Source: JAVBNC01 sp031551765
GTDB lineage: Bacteria; Desulfobacterota; Desulfovibrionia; Desulfovibrionales; Desulfovibrionaceae
NCBI GenBank assembly: GCA_031551765.1
Contig: JAVBNC010000003.1
Span: forward strand, 1-23,422
DNA: 23,422 nt
Reading direction: 5' to 3'
Position 1 is the first letter of the stretch, and the number at the start of each line of letters is the position of its first letter. Made by a program: the position numbers and the translations under genes. Positions 1 through 7,673 of the stretch are shown here, piece by piece. Below the pieces are notes generated by a model that did not search any database, had not been told where the DNA came from, and saw only the letters and a program-made list of their open reading frames with translations.

Positions 1-94
<94 letters not shown>

Positions 95-100
95 GCTTTC

Positions 101-129
101 TTTACACGCACACCGCTTTTACGTATGCT
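101..129 (+). promoter_or_regulatory. Sigma70-like promoter of thiC
   Basis: TTTACA (101-106, five of six matches to the -35 consensus) is followed after exactly 17 bases by TATGCT (124-129, four of six for the -10). The predicted start near 136 falls just before the TPP riboswitch aptamer, as expected. It lies only nine bases inside the poly-C artefact, so any upstream element is lost. Confidence 0.6.
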
Positions 130-137
130 GCCTCCCA

Positions 138-230
138 CAACACTAGGGGAGCCTCTTGCGAGGCTGAGAGTGGGGATGGTCCCCAGACCCTTTGAACCTG
201 ACGCAGTTCATACTGCCGTAGGGAAGTCGC
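138..230 (+). promoter_or_regulatory. TPP riboswitch (THI element)
   Basis: The conserved blocks of the thiamin pyrophosphate aptamer are present in order: CACTAGGGGAGC (141-152), GGCTGAGAG (162-170), ACCCTTTGAACCTGA (187-201) and CGTAGGGAAGT (217-227). The CTGAGA and ACCTGA parts are the pyrimidine and pyrophosphate sensing helices of the family. It sits between a promoter and an intrinsic terminator upstream of thiC, so it most likely acts in cis by transcription termination when TPP is high. Confidence 0.95.
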
Positions 231-246
231 CATGGCACCAACATTC

Positions 247-300
247 GCCCGCAGCGCGCCGCCGGAGATCCGGCTGGAGAGTCTGCGGGCACGTTTTTTT
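247..300 (+). terminator. Intrinsic terminator, expression platform of the TPP riboswitch
   Basis: GCCCGCAG (247-254) pairs perfectly with CTGCGGGC (283-290). A nested hairpin GCCGG-AGAT-CCGGC (261-274) lies inside. A run of seven T follows at 294-300. It lies between the aptamer and the thiC start at 354, the layout of a terminator-type platform. I could not define the competing antiterminator helix by eye. Confidence 0.8.
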
Positions 301-353
301 GCGCCCGGCCTTTGATATCCCTGCCAGTCTGCGTCCTTCCCTTGGAGGATGCC

Positions 354-1640
354 ATGTCTATTTTTTCCCGCAACAGCGCGCTCGCGCGCCTGTGTGACGC
401 CCATCTCCCGGCTCTTGCCGCTGAGGAGGGGCTGGCTGAAAGCTCCATCGGCTCCGCCCTGGAAGCGGGCACCATGGTGCTGCTGGGCAACCCCGCCCAC
501 CCCAATCTCGCGCCCATTTTGGTGGGCCAGCCCGCCAGGGTCAAGGTCAACGCCAATATCGGCACGTCCGGGTTCCGCAACTCCCTGCCCTGCGAGCTGC
601 GCAAGCTGGCCGTGGCCCTGGATGCGGGCGCGGACACGGTCATGGACCTGTCCATTGCCGGGGACCTTCACGCCACCCGCCGCGCCATGCTGGAAGCCTG
701 CCCCAGGCCGCTCGGCACCGTGCCCCTCTACGCCGTGGCCCAGAAGTACATTGACGCGGGCAAGAACCCCGCGCTGTTCGAGCCGGAAGAGCTGTTTGAG
801 GAAATAGAGGCTCAGGCAGAGCAGGGCGTGGATTTCATGACCGTGCACTGCGGCATTACCGAACGCGCGGCCGCTTGGGCCACGGAAGAGGGCGGCCGGG
901 TCATGGGCATAGTCTCCCGCGGCGGGGCCATTCTGGCCCGCTGGATGCGCGAGCGCCGTAAAGAAAACCCCCTGCTGGAAAACTACGGCCGCATTCTGGA
1001 CATAGCCCGTAAGCACAACGTCACCCTGTCCCTGGGCGACGCCCTGCGGCCCGGCGCGGGCCAGGACGCCGGGGATGCCGCGCAGATAGAGGAGGTCATC
1101 GTGCTGGGCCGTCTCGCCCGCCAGGGTCTGGCCGAAGGCGTGCAAAGCATGATCGAAGGGCCGGGCCACGTGCCCCTGCACGAAGTGGACGCCCAAATCC
1201 GCAGTATCAAGAAACTGACCTCCGGCGCGCCCCTTTACGTCCTGGGGCCCCTGACCATCGACTCCTGCCCCGGCTACGACCACATCGCCGGGGCCATCGG
1301 CGGGGCCATAGGCGTGCAGGCCGGGGTGGATGTCCTCTGCTACCTCACCCCCGCCGAGCACCTGACCCTGCCGGACATGGACGACGTGCGGTCCGGGGTC
1401 ATGGCTTCGCGCATAGCCGCCCAGGCCGGGGAAGTGGCCCTGGCGCGGCCCCAGGCCCTGCGCCGCGAAGCCGCCATGGCCAAAGCCCGCAAAGAGCTGG
1501 ACTGGGAAGGCATGAAAGCCGCCGCCCTGGACCCGTCCGCCGTCACCAGCCGCCGCGCTGAACACGCCAACGAAGAAGTCTGCGCCATGTGCGGCGAATT
1601 CTGCGCGGTAAAGATGCTGCGGCCGGCTGCCGCCGACTAG
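354..1640 (+). CDS. thiC: Phosphomethylpyrimidine synthase ThiC (short form)
   Basis: This is the radical SAM enzyme that converts 5-aminoimidazole ribotide to hydroxymethylpyrimidine phosphate in thiamin synthesis. The start is ATG 354 with GGAGG at 344-348; an in-frame TTG at 312 would enter the leader and is not preferred. The product is 428 residues, without the long N-terminal domain of enterobacterial ThiC. Family motifs include NANIGTS near the N-terminus, MTVHCGI, EGPGHVPLHEVD and GPLTIDSCPGYDHI. The C-terminal iron-sulfur cluster cysteines are C410, C413 and C417 (CAMCGEFC), a CX2CX3C spacing where CX2CX4C is the textbook motif. The ThiC paralogue BzaF (benzimidazole synthesis) is an alternative, but the TPP riboswitch directly upstream argues for thiamin. 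No other thi gene is in the window. Confidence 0.95.
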   Translation: MSIFSRNSALARLCDAHLPALAAEEGLAESSIGSALEAGTMVLLGNPAHPNLAPILVGQPARVKVNANIGTSGFRNSLPCELRKLAVALDAGADTVMDLSIAGDLHATRRAMLEACPRPLGTVPLYAVAQKYIDAGKNPALFEPEELFEEIEAQAEQGVDFMTVHCGITERAAAWATEEGGRVMGIVSRGGAILARWMRERRKENPLLENYGRILDIARKHNVTLSLGDALRPGAGQDAGDAAQIEEVIVLGRLARQGLAEGVQSMIEGPGHVPLHEVDAQIRSIKKLTSGAPLYVLGPLTIDSCPGYDHIAGAIGGAIGVQAGVDVLCYLTPAEHLTLPDMDDVRSGVMASRIAAQAGEVALARPQALRREAAMAKARKELDWEGMKAAALDPSAVTSRRAEHANEEVCAMCGEFCAVKMLRPAAAD

Positions 1641-1660
1641 GCGGGTGGTGACGTGACGCC

Positions 1661-1710
1661 CGGGGGAAGGAGGAAACATTTCTTGGAAGACAGGTTTCCT
1701 CCGTCCCCCG
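1661..1710 (+). other. Long hairpin just downstream of thiC
   Basis: Bases 1661-1677 (core GGGGGAAGGAGGAAAC) pair with 1694-1710 (core GTTTCCTCCGTCCCCC), a 17-bp stem with a single mismatch and a 16-base loop. No T tract follows, so it is not a canonical terminator. It could protect the thiC 3' end or be a decayed terminator, since the next hairpin about 45 bases on is a good one. Confidence 0.5.
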
Positions 1711-1746
1711 GACCCCCATCCTCTTTCCAAAGAACTTTGACAGGGT

Positions 1747-1793
1747 AAAAAAATACGGCTCTTCGTTGATGAAACGAAGAGCCGTAGTGATTT
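1747..1793. terminator. Bidirectional intrinsic terminator between thiC and the DUF116 operon
   Basis: A perfect 14-bp stem, TACGGCTCTTCGTT (1754-1767) with AACGAAGAGCCGTA (1773-1786), has a five-base loop. On the minus strand it is followed by seven T (plus-strand A tract 1747-1753), an excellent terminator for the leftward def-fmt-DUF116 transcript. On the plus strand the T-rich TTTGTTT is weaker but may serve thiC. The same GGCTCT hairpin type ends the repeat copy near 8050. Confidence 0.8.
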
Positions 1794-2079
1794 GTTTCGC
1801 TTTTCTCAGTCTACCACGCCCGCACTAGCCAGTATGTGAGCGCCGTGGCGCGACAATTCCGCAGGATAGCGGAATTGCCCGCCGGGGTCCTCCCCGGCGC
1901 CCCGAAGGGGTGAGGGGCAGGACGGCCCGAATCAACAGAACGGCAGACGCGCACAATTTTTTTAGTCACCCTGAATGGGTTCCAAGGGGCGCGCCCCTTG
2001 GCGGGTGAGTCCAGAGAGGGCGGAGCACTCTTTGGCCGCCGGAGACATGCTATATTTATTGGCTTCGACAAAATTGCCT
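1747..2079 (-). repeat. Dispersed intergenic repeat, copy 1 (leftward)
   Basis: This 330-base gene-free stretch matches, on the opposite strand, the stretch at 7674-8070. Exact shared blocks are 19 bases at 2060-2078 (GGCAATTTTGTCGAAGCCA on the minus strand), TAGTCACCCT at 1963-1972, 22 bases at 1932-1953, the hairpin core 1881-1898 and 29 bases at 1830-1858. The unit ends in the 1754-1786 terminator. It also holds the perfect palindrome CCAAGGGGCGCGCCCCTTGG (1982-2001). It begins directly after the stop codon of the DUF116 gene and has the same orientation as that gene. I see no protein gene in it. Confidence 0.85.
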
Positions 2080-2889
2080 TTAAGGCAACATATCTTCGCG
2101 GATAAAGCGGCGCAGGGTTTCTTCGACTTCGGCGGGATCGACGAGGGTATTGTAGCAGGGGCCGTGGGGGCGTTGGTTGAGCAGGCCGTAAACGGGCAGG
2201 GGGTAGGTGTCCTGGATGCCGCTGGAGAGGTCGCGTTCGCAGGCCACGGCCAGGATGAAGCGGGGGCGTTTTTCCACCACGATGCGCCGGGCTATGGACC
2301 CGCCCGTGGCCACGGCCAGGTGGATGCCGTAGCGGTCGCGCAGGTCCAGCAGGCCGCCTATGGGGCACATGCCGCAGCGGCGGCAGTGGTCCACGTCGTA
2401 GCTGAGGCGCAGATCGCAGGTCGCGCGCTGGATGCAGTGGGGGAGCAGGATGAGCGCTTCGCCCGGCTGGTAGCGCCGCTGGTCCGTGCCGACCAGCTCG
2501 TTGTTGACCTTGATGAAGGAACCGCGCACGTCCGTGGGAGAAATGCCGCCGAGACGGCCCATAAGCTCCATGAGCGGCAGGAAAAAGCGCGTGGACCAGG
2601 CCCGGAAACGGCCGGACCACAGAAAGGGCCTGCCGGTGCGCACGTGCACCAGAAGACAGACGGTGGCAAAGGCGATCAGGGCGATGGCCCCGAAAAACAG
2701 CGCGCCGGTGATGTAGGGGAGCGCGGGATGGATGTTGGCGAACCCCACGAACGGCACGACCCAGCCCAGGAGCAAGAGCAGGCAGATCAGGCAGGACGTG
2801 CCCAGGGCCAGGCCGATGAACAGGCGCTTGCGGGCCTTGGTTCCGGCTTGGGGGACAAGTGGGATGGGACGGGGTTGGGGCGTTGCCAT
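2080..2889 (-). CDS. DUF116 family membrane protein
   Basis: The product is 269 residues. The start ATG at 2889 lies four bases after the fmt stop. Two hydrophobic segments (about residues 23-48 and 60-83) are followed by a cytoplasmic cysteine-rich domain. That domain carries LLPHCIQ, C169-R-R-C172-G-M-C175-P-I-G, the run AVACERDL with C217, and PLPVYG...RPHGPC245-N-T. These are the signature blocks of the DUF116 family; the clustered cysteines suggest a metal or iron-sulfur site. I recall this gene beside def and fmt in Desulfovibrio genomes, but the role is unknown to me. The last codons are TTG CCT TAA, which form part of a hairpin with the repeat that follows. Confidence 0.85.
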   Translation of the reverse strand: MATPQPRPIPLVPQAGTKARKRLFIGLALGTSCLICLLLLLGWVVPFVGFANIHPALPYITGALFFGAIALIAFATVCLLVHVRTGRPFLWSGRFRAWSTRFFLPLMELMGRLGGISPTDVRGSFIKVNNELVGTDQRRYQPGEALILLPHCIQRATCDLRLSYDVDHCRRCGMCPIGGLLDLRDRYGIHLAVATGGSIARRIVVEKRPRFILAVACERDLSSGIQDTYPLPVYGLLNQRPHGPCYNTLVDPAEVEETLRRFIREDMLP

Positions 2890-2893
2890 GCGC

Positions 2894-3907
2894 CTATTGT
2901 GCCTTAGATGGCACAGGCAGAGCAACCCGGATTTTTTGTCCGGAAGCGAGATAGCCGTTGACGAACGCCTTGGCGTCCATGGGCTTGCGGCCCGCCGGGC
3001 GCAGGCGGCTGATGCCGTAGACGCCGCTGCCGCAGACCAGGGCCAGGTGCCCGTCCACAAGGCCCAGCACGTCGCCGGGCCGCGCGTCTGAAGCCGCGTT
3101 GGCGGGAAAATCCAGGGGACGGCCGGATTCTATACCGATCACTATATTCTCCTGCCCCGGCCGCAGCAGGGTGCAGTACGCGCCGGGCCAGGGCGTCACC
3201 CCGCGCACCAGGGCGTCCACGGCGGCGGCGGGAAGGGCGCAGTCCAGCTGGCCGTCGGCCTTGCTGAGCTTGGGGGCGTGGGTGGCCTTGGCGTGGTCCT
3301 GGGGAACGGGGTGGAGGCGGCGGGCGAGCAGGCCTTCCAGGGCTTCAATGAGCAGGGCGCCGCCCAGGTTAGCCAGGGCGGCGTGCACCGTGGCGGCGGT
3401 ATCCTGCGGGCCGATGGGGATTTCGCGCCGCAGCAGCACGGGGCCGGTGTCCATGCCCGCGTCCATGACCATGATGCTCACCCCGGTTTTCGTGTCGCCG
3501 TTCATCACGGCCCGCTGGATGGGCGCGGCACCCCGGTACAGGGGCAGAAGCGAGGTGTGCACGTTGAGCGGCAGAACAGCCGGGATATCCAGCACCCTTT
3601 GCGGCAGGATAAGGCCGTAGGCGGCCACCAGCAGAAAGTCCGGGGCCAGTTCGCGCAGGGCGGCCACGTCCGCTTCCGCTTTGAAGTTGCGGGGCTGGAA
3701 CACGGGGATGTTGTGTTCCAGGGCCAGTTCTTTCACCGGCGGGGCTTTCAGGGCGTAGCCTCGCCCGGCGGGCCTGTCCGGCTGGGTGTACGCGGCCGCC
3801 ACCCGGCCGCCCGGCCAGGCCAGCACCCGGCGCAGCACCGTGGCGGCCAGCGCCGGGGTGCCCATGAACACCAGGGTGGCGGGGTTCAGCGGTCCCGTTT
3901 GGCCCAT
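2894..3907 (-). CDS. fmt: Methionyl-tRNA formyltransferase
   Basis: The enzyme formylates initiator Met-tRNA using 10-formyl-tetrahydrofolate. The product is 337 residues, a usual length. ATG 3907 is chosen because AAGGTGA lies six bases upstream and it keeps the first beta strand TLVFMGTP intact; it overlaps the end of def by 22 bases, suggesting translational coupling. The catalytic triad is visible as N115, H117 (NVHTSLLPLYRGAAPI) and D153 (MDAGMDTG), each seven positions after the E. coli residues N108, H110 and D146. A C-terminal OB-like domain follows. It is the second gene of a def-fmt-DUF116 operon, the expected partner of the deformylase. Confidence 0.95.
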   Translation of the reverse strand: MGQTGPLNPATLVFMGTPALAATVLRRVLAWPGGRVAAAYTQPDRPAGRGYALKAPPVKELALEHNIPVFQPRNFKAEADVAALRELAPDFLLVAAYGLILPQRVLDIPAVLPLNVHTSLLPLYRGAAPIQRAVMNGDTKTGVSIMVMDAGMDTGPVLLRREIPIGPQDTAATVHAALANLGGALLIEALEGLLARRLHPVPQDHAKATHAPKLSKADGQLDCALPAAAVDALVRGVTPWPGAYCTLLRPGQENIVIGIESGRPLDFPANAASDARPGDVLGLVDGHLALVCGSGVYGISRLRPAGRKPMDAKAFVNGYLASGQKIRVALPVPSKAQ

Positions 3908-4410
3908 TTTTTCACCTTGGAGTCGTACAGGCTGCGTTTCAGGCGGCTGATGCGGTCGATGAACAGCTTGCCTTCCAGGTGGTCCACTTCGTGCTGCAGG
4001 CAAATGGCCAGCATGCCGTCCGCCTCGTCGTCCACGTCCGCTTCCAGTTCCACGGGCTTGCCGTCCAGGTCCAGGGCTTTCAGGCGCACGTGGGACGCGC
4101 GTTTTACCTCGCTGCGGCAGTCCGTCACGGACAGGCAGCCTTCCTCGGATTCCACTTCCTCGCCGGAAAGCTCCAGCACGGGGTTGATAAGCACCATGGG
4201 CCGTTCGCGCTTTTCCGGCCCGCTGGTATCCACCACCACAAGGCGCAGCAGTTCCCCGATCTGGGGCGCGGCCAGGCCTATACCTTCGTGCTCGTACATG
4301 GTCTCGATCATGTCCGCGGCCAGTCGGCGCAGTTCAGGCGTTATTTCAGAAATCTCCTCAGCCCGCTCTTTCAGCAGCGGGTGGGGGTATTGCAATACTT
4401 CTAGCAGCAT
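3886..4410 (-). CDS. def: Peptide deformylase
   Basis: The enzyme removes the N-formyl group from nascent proteins. The product is 174 residues, normal for the family. All three signatures are present: GIGLAAPQ (43-50), EGCLS (90-94, metal ligand C92) and QHEVDH (139-144, ligands H140 and H144, catalytic E141). The C-terminal tail RLKRSLYDSKVKKWAKR is basic and helical. It is the first gene of the leftward operon with fmt. The upstream 410 bases are a divergent intergenic region shared with the SLC13 gene; I found no convincing -35/-10 pair for def in it. Confidence 0.97.
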   Translation of the reverse strand: MLLEVLQYPHPLLKERAEEISEITPELRRLAADMIETMYEHEGIGLAAPQIGELLRLVVVDTSGPEKRERPMVLINPVLELSGEEVESEEGCLSVTDCRSEVKRASHVRLKALDLDGKPVELEADVDDEADGMLAICLQHEVDHLEGKLFIDRISRLKRSLYDSKVKKWAKRDR

Positions 4411-4610
4411 ACAGTCCTGCCGGTATATCGGTTTGCGGCTGTTCCGGCGCGGGACAAAGCCCGCCGGACGCCGCGCCAGAGAACATAAGCACGGTTTCCC
4501 AAAATGAAAGTGCGGGGGAACGGAATGAGGCCTCTATCTGACACAGGAACCCCTGGCTCGTCCAGCCTTCCGCAGGCTGAAAAAAAATTCCCGTCCGGGC
4601 TGTACGCCAC

Positions 4611-4639
4611 TTGACTAGACATGTTTTGCGCAGTAGAAA
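4611..4639 (+). promoter_or_regulatory. Candidate promoter for the SLC13 transporter
   Basis: TTGACT (4611-4616) and TAGAAA (4634-4639) are separated by 17 bases, five and four matches to the sigma70 consensus. It would give a leader of about 175 bases before the start at 4824. The rest of the divergent region 4411-4823 holds small GC-rich inverted repeats (for example around 4441-4465 and 4571-4577 with 4583-4588) but no gene I can support. Confidence 0.45.
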
Positions 4640-4823
4640 TATGCAATCCATTCAGTAGTTTCTTGCCCAGAACTTGGTTTTGCCCGCAACAATACGGAAA
4701 AGAACAGAAAAGGACATATCCCGCGTTCGTCTTGTCTATACCGCAAGGCGTCCGGGGTGACATACAGCCTATGTTGAGGCGCCCGGAAGGGCGCAGGGGA
4801 TAACCTTAACGTGCGAGGGTAGT

Positions 4824-6233
4824 ATGCAGAACAAGAAACTGTTGACGGTGCTGGGGTTGTTTGTTTTCGGCGGGGTGCTGATGTTGCTTCCCGTGCCGCA
4901 GGGGTTGACCCCGCAGGCTTGGAAGATGTTCGCCATTTTTGTCACGGCCATTCTCGGGTTGATTCTGAGGCCGTACAGCGAGCCGGTCATCATGTTTTCG
5001 GCCATAGCGGTTTCCGCGATAATGCTGAACAACCTCAACGCCATCCTTCGGGGCGGTTTCGGCACCGGCACGCCGTGGCTGATCTTTTCGGCCTTTTCCC
5101 TCAGCGTGGCCTTTGCCAAGACCAACCTGGGCCGGCGTATCGCGTACCTGCTGATGTACAAGCTGGGGCAGTCCACCCTGGGCATCGGCTATGTGACGGC
5201 ATTTGTTGAAGTCATCCTCGCGCCGGTGACGCCCGCCAACTCCGCCCGCGCGGGCGGCATCGTCTTCCCTATCCTGAACAGCGTCTGCGCCGCCCTGGGG
5301 TCCGAGCCCAACAGCCCGTCGGCCCGCAAAGCCGGCCACTACTTCACGCTCAACCTCTGGAACTGCACCAAGACCAGCAGCTATATCTTCATGACCGCCA
5401 TGGGCGCCAACGTGGTGGCCGTGGCCGTGTGTAAAGAAGTGCTGGGGATCGACGTGGACTGGACCAAGTGGTTCCTGGCCGCGTCCGTGCCCGGCTTTCT
5501 CCTGCTTCTGTTCATCCCCCTGATCATCTATCTCATGTACCCGCCCGAGCTGAAAAAGATCGACGGCCGCACCATTGCGGAAGCCGGTCTGAAAGAACTG
5601 GGCCCCATGAGCCAGAAAGAAAAACTGCTGACGGTCGTGTTCATCCTGGCGCTGCTCGGCTGGATATTCGGCAAGTCCTTTAAAATCAACGAAACGGCCG
5701 TGGGTATCGCCGCCATGTCCGCCCTGCTTCTGGTGGGCGTCATTGAATGGAAAGACATACTCGGAGCCGGGGCCGCCTGGACCACGGTTTCCTGGTTCGG
5801 CGGCATTATCGGCCTGTCCGCCGCGCTGGCGCAGACCGGATTCTTCAAGTGGCTGGCCAAGACGCTCGGCGAACTCATTCCCCAGGGCATCCCGCCGTTC
5901 ACCAGCCTGGCTATCGTCATTTTCCTCAGCGTTATTGTGCGCTACTTCTTTGCTTCAGGCAGCGCCTACGTGGCGGCCATGATGCCCGTGTTTCTGGCCG
6001 TGGGCGCCGCCAGCGGCGCTCCCGCCGCGGGGCTGCTGTACCTGCTGCTCTTCTCCAACTCTTACGGCGGCATGGTCACCCACTACGGCGGCGCGGCCGG
6101 TCCCATCCTCTTCGGCGCGGGCTACAACGACGTCAAGAGCTGGTGGATTGTGGGGCTTGTACTGGCCTTGCTCAGTTACGCCGTGCACATGACCATCGGT
6201 GTGGCCTGGCTCAAGATGCTCGGCCTCTACTAG
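4824..6233 (+). CDS. SLC13/DASS family anion symporter
   Basis: The product is a 469-residue hydrophobic inner-membrane protein. The first helix starts at once and the sequence ends in a hydrophobic helix with little tail. Family features are the two substrate and sodium binding repeats: TPANSARAGGIVFPI in the first half and the segment FASGSAYVAAMMPV in the second. The half TTVSWFGGIIGLSAAL is typical of the CitT/2-oxoglutarate-malate translocator branch. Members carry di- and tricarboxylates, sometimes sulfonates or sulfate, with sodium or by exchange. The start ATG 4824 has only a weak GAGGG upstream. A strong terminator follows, so it is probably its own unit, although the LarA homologue downstream suggests a hydroxy- or dicarboxylate substrate. 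The exact substrate cannot be read from sequence. Confidence 0.88.
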   Translation: MQNKKLLTVLGLFVFGGVLMLLPVPQGLTPQAWKMFAIFVTAILGLILRPYSEPVIMFSAIAVSAIMLNNLNAILRGGFGTGTPWLIFSAFSLSVAFAKTNLGRRIAYLLMYKLGQSTLGIGYVTAFVEVILAPVTPANSARAGGIVFPILNSVCAALGSEPNSPSARKAGHYFTLNLWNCTKTSSYIFMTAMGANVVAVAVCKEVLGIDVDWTKWFLAASVPGFLLLLFIPLIIYLMYPPELKKIDGRTIAEAGLKELGPMSQKEKLLTVVFILALLGWIFGKSFKINETAVGIAAMSALLLVGVIEWKDILGAGAAWTTVSWFGGIIGLSAALAQTGFFKWLAKTLGELIPQGIPPFTSLAIVIFLSVIVRYFFASGSAYVAAMMPVFLAVGAASGAPAAGLLYLLLFSNSYGGMVTHYGGAAGPILFGAGYNDVKSWWIVGLVLALLSYAVHMTIGVAWLKMLGLY

Positions 6234-6253
6234 CTATCAGCGCTTTCCAATGA

Positions 6254-6292
6254 AAAAAACGTCCCGGGGCTCCGTGCTCCGGGACGTTTTTT
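6254..6292. terminator. Intrinsic terminator after the SLC13 gene
   Basis: A 14-bp perfect stem joins 6254-6267 (A6 then CGTCCCGG) to 6279-6292 (CCGGGACG then T6). It begins about 20 bases after the SLC13 stop codon. The A and T runs make it look able to work in both directions. Confidence 0.9.
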
Positions 6293-6398
6293 GCCTCCCC
6301 GCGCCCATCTTGCATGGACGCGCCGGAGACGTTATGGACCTGCTGTTCCATATCATTCACGGCAGCCCGCCCAAGCCGGGCGAATGCGAGGCCCGCGT

Positions 6399-7673
6399 AT
6401 GCCCGTCATCGACTTTTTTTACGGCTCTTCCTCCCTGCCTCTGGATATTCCCGCCGAGCGCCTGCGGGGCGTGCTGCTTTCCCGCGCGCATGACTTCACC
6501 CCCCAGGCTTCGGAAAGCGGCCTGGTGCGAAGCGCGCTGGAAAACCCCATCGGCACGCCGCGCCTGTCCGAACTGGCCAGAGGCAAGAAGAACATCGTGC
6601 TGCTGGCCAGCGACCACACCCGGCCCGTGCCCAGCGCCATTATTTTCCCCCCGCTGGAAGAAGAAATCCGGCGCGGCAACCCGGACGCGTCCTTAACTAT
6701 CCTTATCGCCACCGGCTGCCACCGGGGCATCACCCCGGCGGAGTTGGAAGCCAAGTTCGGGAAAGAGGTCTGCCGACGCTACCCCATCCTGGTCCACGAC
6801 TGCGAACATTCGGAAGTGGTGCCCCTGGGCACGCTCCCTTCCGGCGGGGAGCTGCGCGTCAACAAAATCGCGGCGGAAGCCGATCTGCTGATCGCGGAAG
6901 GCTTTATCGAACCCCACTTTTTCGCGGGTTTTTCCGGCGGCAGGAAAAGCCTGTTCCCCGGCGTGACCAACAAGGTCAGCGTGCTGGCCAACCACTGTTC
7001 CGCCTTTATCGCGGACCCGGCCGCCCGCACCGGCATTCTGGAAAATAACCCCATCCACAAGGACATGGTGTTCGCCGCCGGGCAGGCCAGGCTGGCCTTT
7101 ATCTGCAACGTGGTCATTGATTCGGACAAGAAGGTCATCGCCGCCTTTGCCGGGCATTACGACACGGCCCACCGGGCCGGTTGCGCCTTTGTCAGCGACC
7201 TGGCCGGGGTCAAGGCCGCGCCCGCCGACATCGTCATCACCACCAACGGCGGCTACCCCCTGGACCAGAACCTGTACCAGGCCGTCAAAGGCATGACCGC
7301 CGCCGAAGCCACCTGCAAGAAAGGCGGGGTAATCATCATGGCCGCGCGCTGCGAGGACGGCCACGGCGGCGAGGTCTTCCTCCAGACCTTCCAACAGGAA
7401 AAGAACCTGCGCCGCATGATGGACGCCTTCCTGGTCCGCGCCCCGGAACAAACCATCCCGGACCAGTGGCAGTCTCAAATCCTGGCCCGCGTGCTGCTGG
7501 ACCATACCGTGATCATGGTCACGGAAGCCCCGCGCCAACAAGTGGAAGACCTGCACCTGAAATGGGCGCCCTCGCTGGAAGAAGCCCTGCGCATGGCCGA
7601 CGCAATCCTGGGGCATAACCAGGGGATGATTACCGCTATACCGGACGGTATAGGCGTTATTGTGTTGCCTTAA
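6399..7673 (+). CDS. larA: LarA-family nickel-pincer 2-hydroxyacid racemase homologue
   Basis: The product is 424 residues, the usual length of lactate racemase LarA. ATG 6399 is chosen because GAGG lies at 6388-6391 and it gives the family N-terminus. Residues known from Lactobacillus plantarum LarA are all found at the same or nearly the same number: D72 and R75 (DHTRP), H108 (TGCHRG), H173, K183 (covalent cofactor lysine in FSGGRK), H199 (nickel ligand), Q294 and K297. The protein should therefore bind the NPN nickel-pincer cofactor. Homologues racemise or epimerise lactate, malate, phenyllactate or other 2-hydroxyacids, so the substrate is open. The cofactor genes larB, larC and larE are not in the window. 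The gene follows an SLC13 carboxylate transporter, but a terminator lies between. A weak TTGCAT/TATGGA pair at 6310-6338 could be its promoter. Confidence 0.88.
   Translation: MPVIDFFYGSSSLPLDIPAERLRGVLLSRAHDFTPQASESGLVRSALENPIGTPRLSELARGKKNIVLLASDHTRPVPSAIIFPPLEEEIRRGNPDASLTILIATGCHRGITPAELEAKFGKEVCRRYPILVHDCEHSEVVPLGTLPSGGELRVNKIAAEADLLIAEGFIEPHFFAGFSGGRKSLFPGVTNKVSVLANHCSAFIADPAARTGILENNPIHKDMVFAAGQARLAFICNVVIDSDKKVIAAFAGHYDTAHRAGCAFVSDLAGVKAAPADIVITTNGGYPLDQNLYQAVKGMTAAEATCKKGGVIIMAARCEDGHGGEVFLQTFQQEKNLRRMMDAFLVRAPEQTIPDQWQSQILARVLLDHTVIMVTEAPRQQVEDLHLKWAPSLEEALRMADAILGHNQGMITAIPDGIGVIVLP

Noticed and set aside
312..353. TTG start of thiC at 312
   Set aside because: No ribosome site before it and it begins only 11 bases after the terminator T run; ATG 354 with GGAGG is better.
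102..1730. Long open frame on the minus strand across thiC (542 codons)
   Set aside because: It lies opposite a certain gene, its translation is Gly/Gln/His-rich without family features, and such frames are common in GC-rich DNA.
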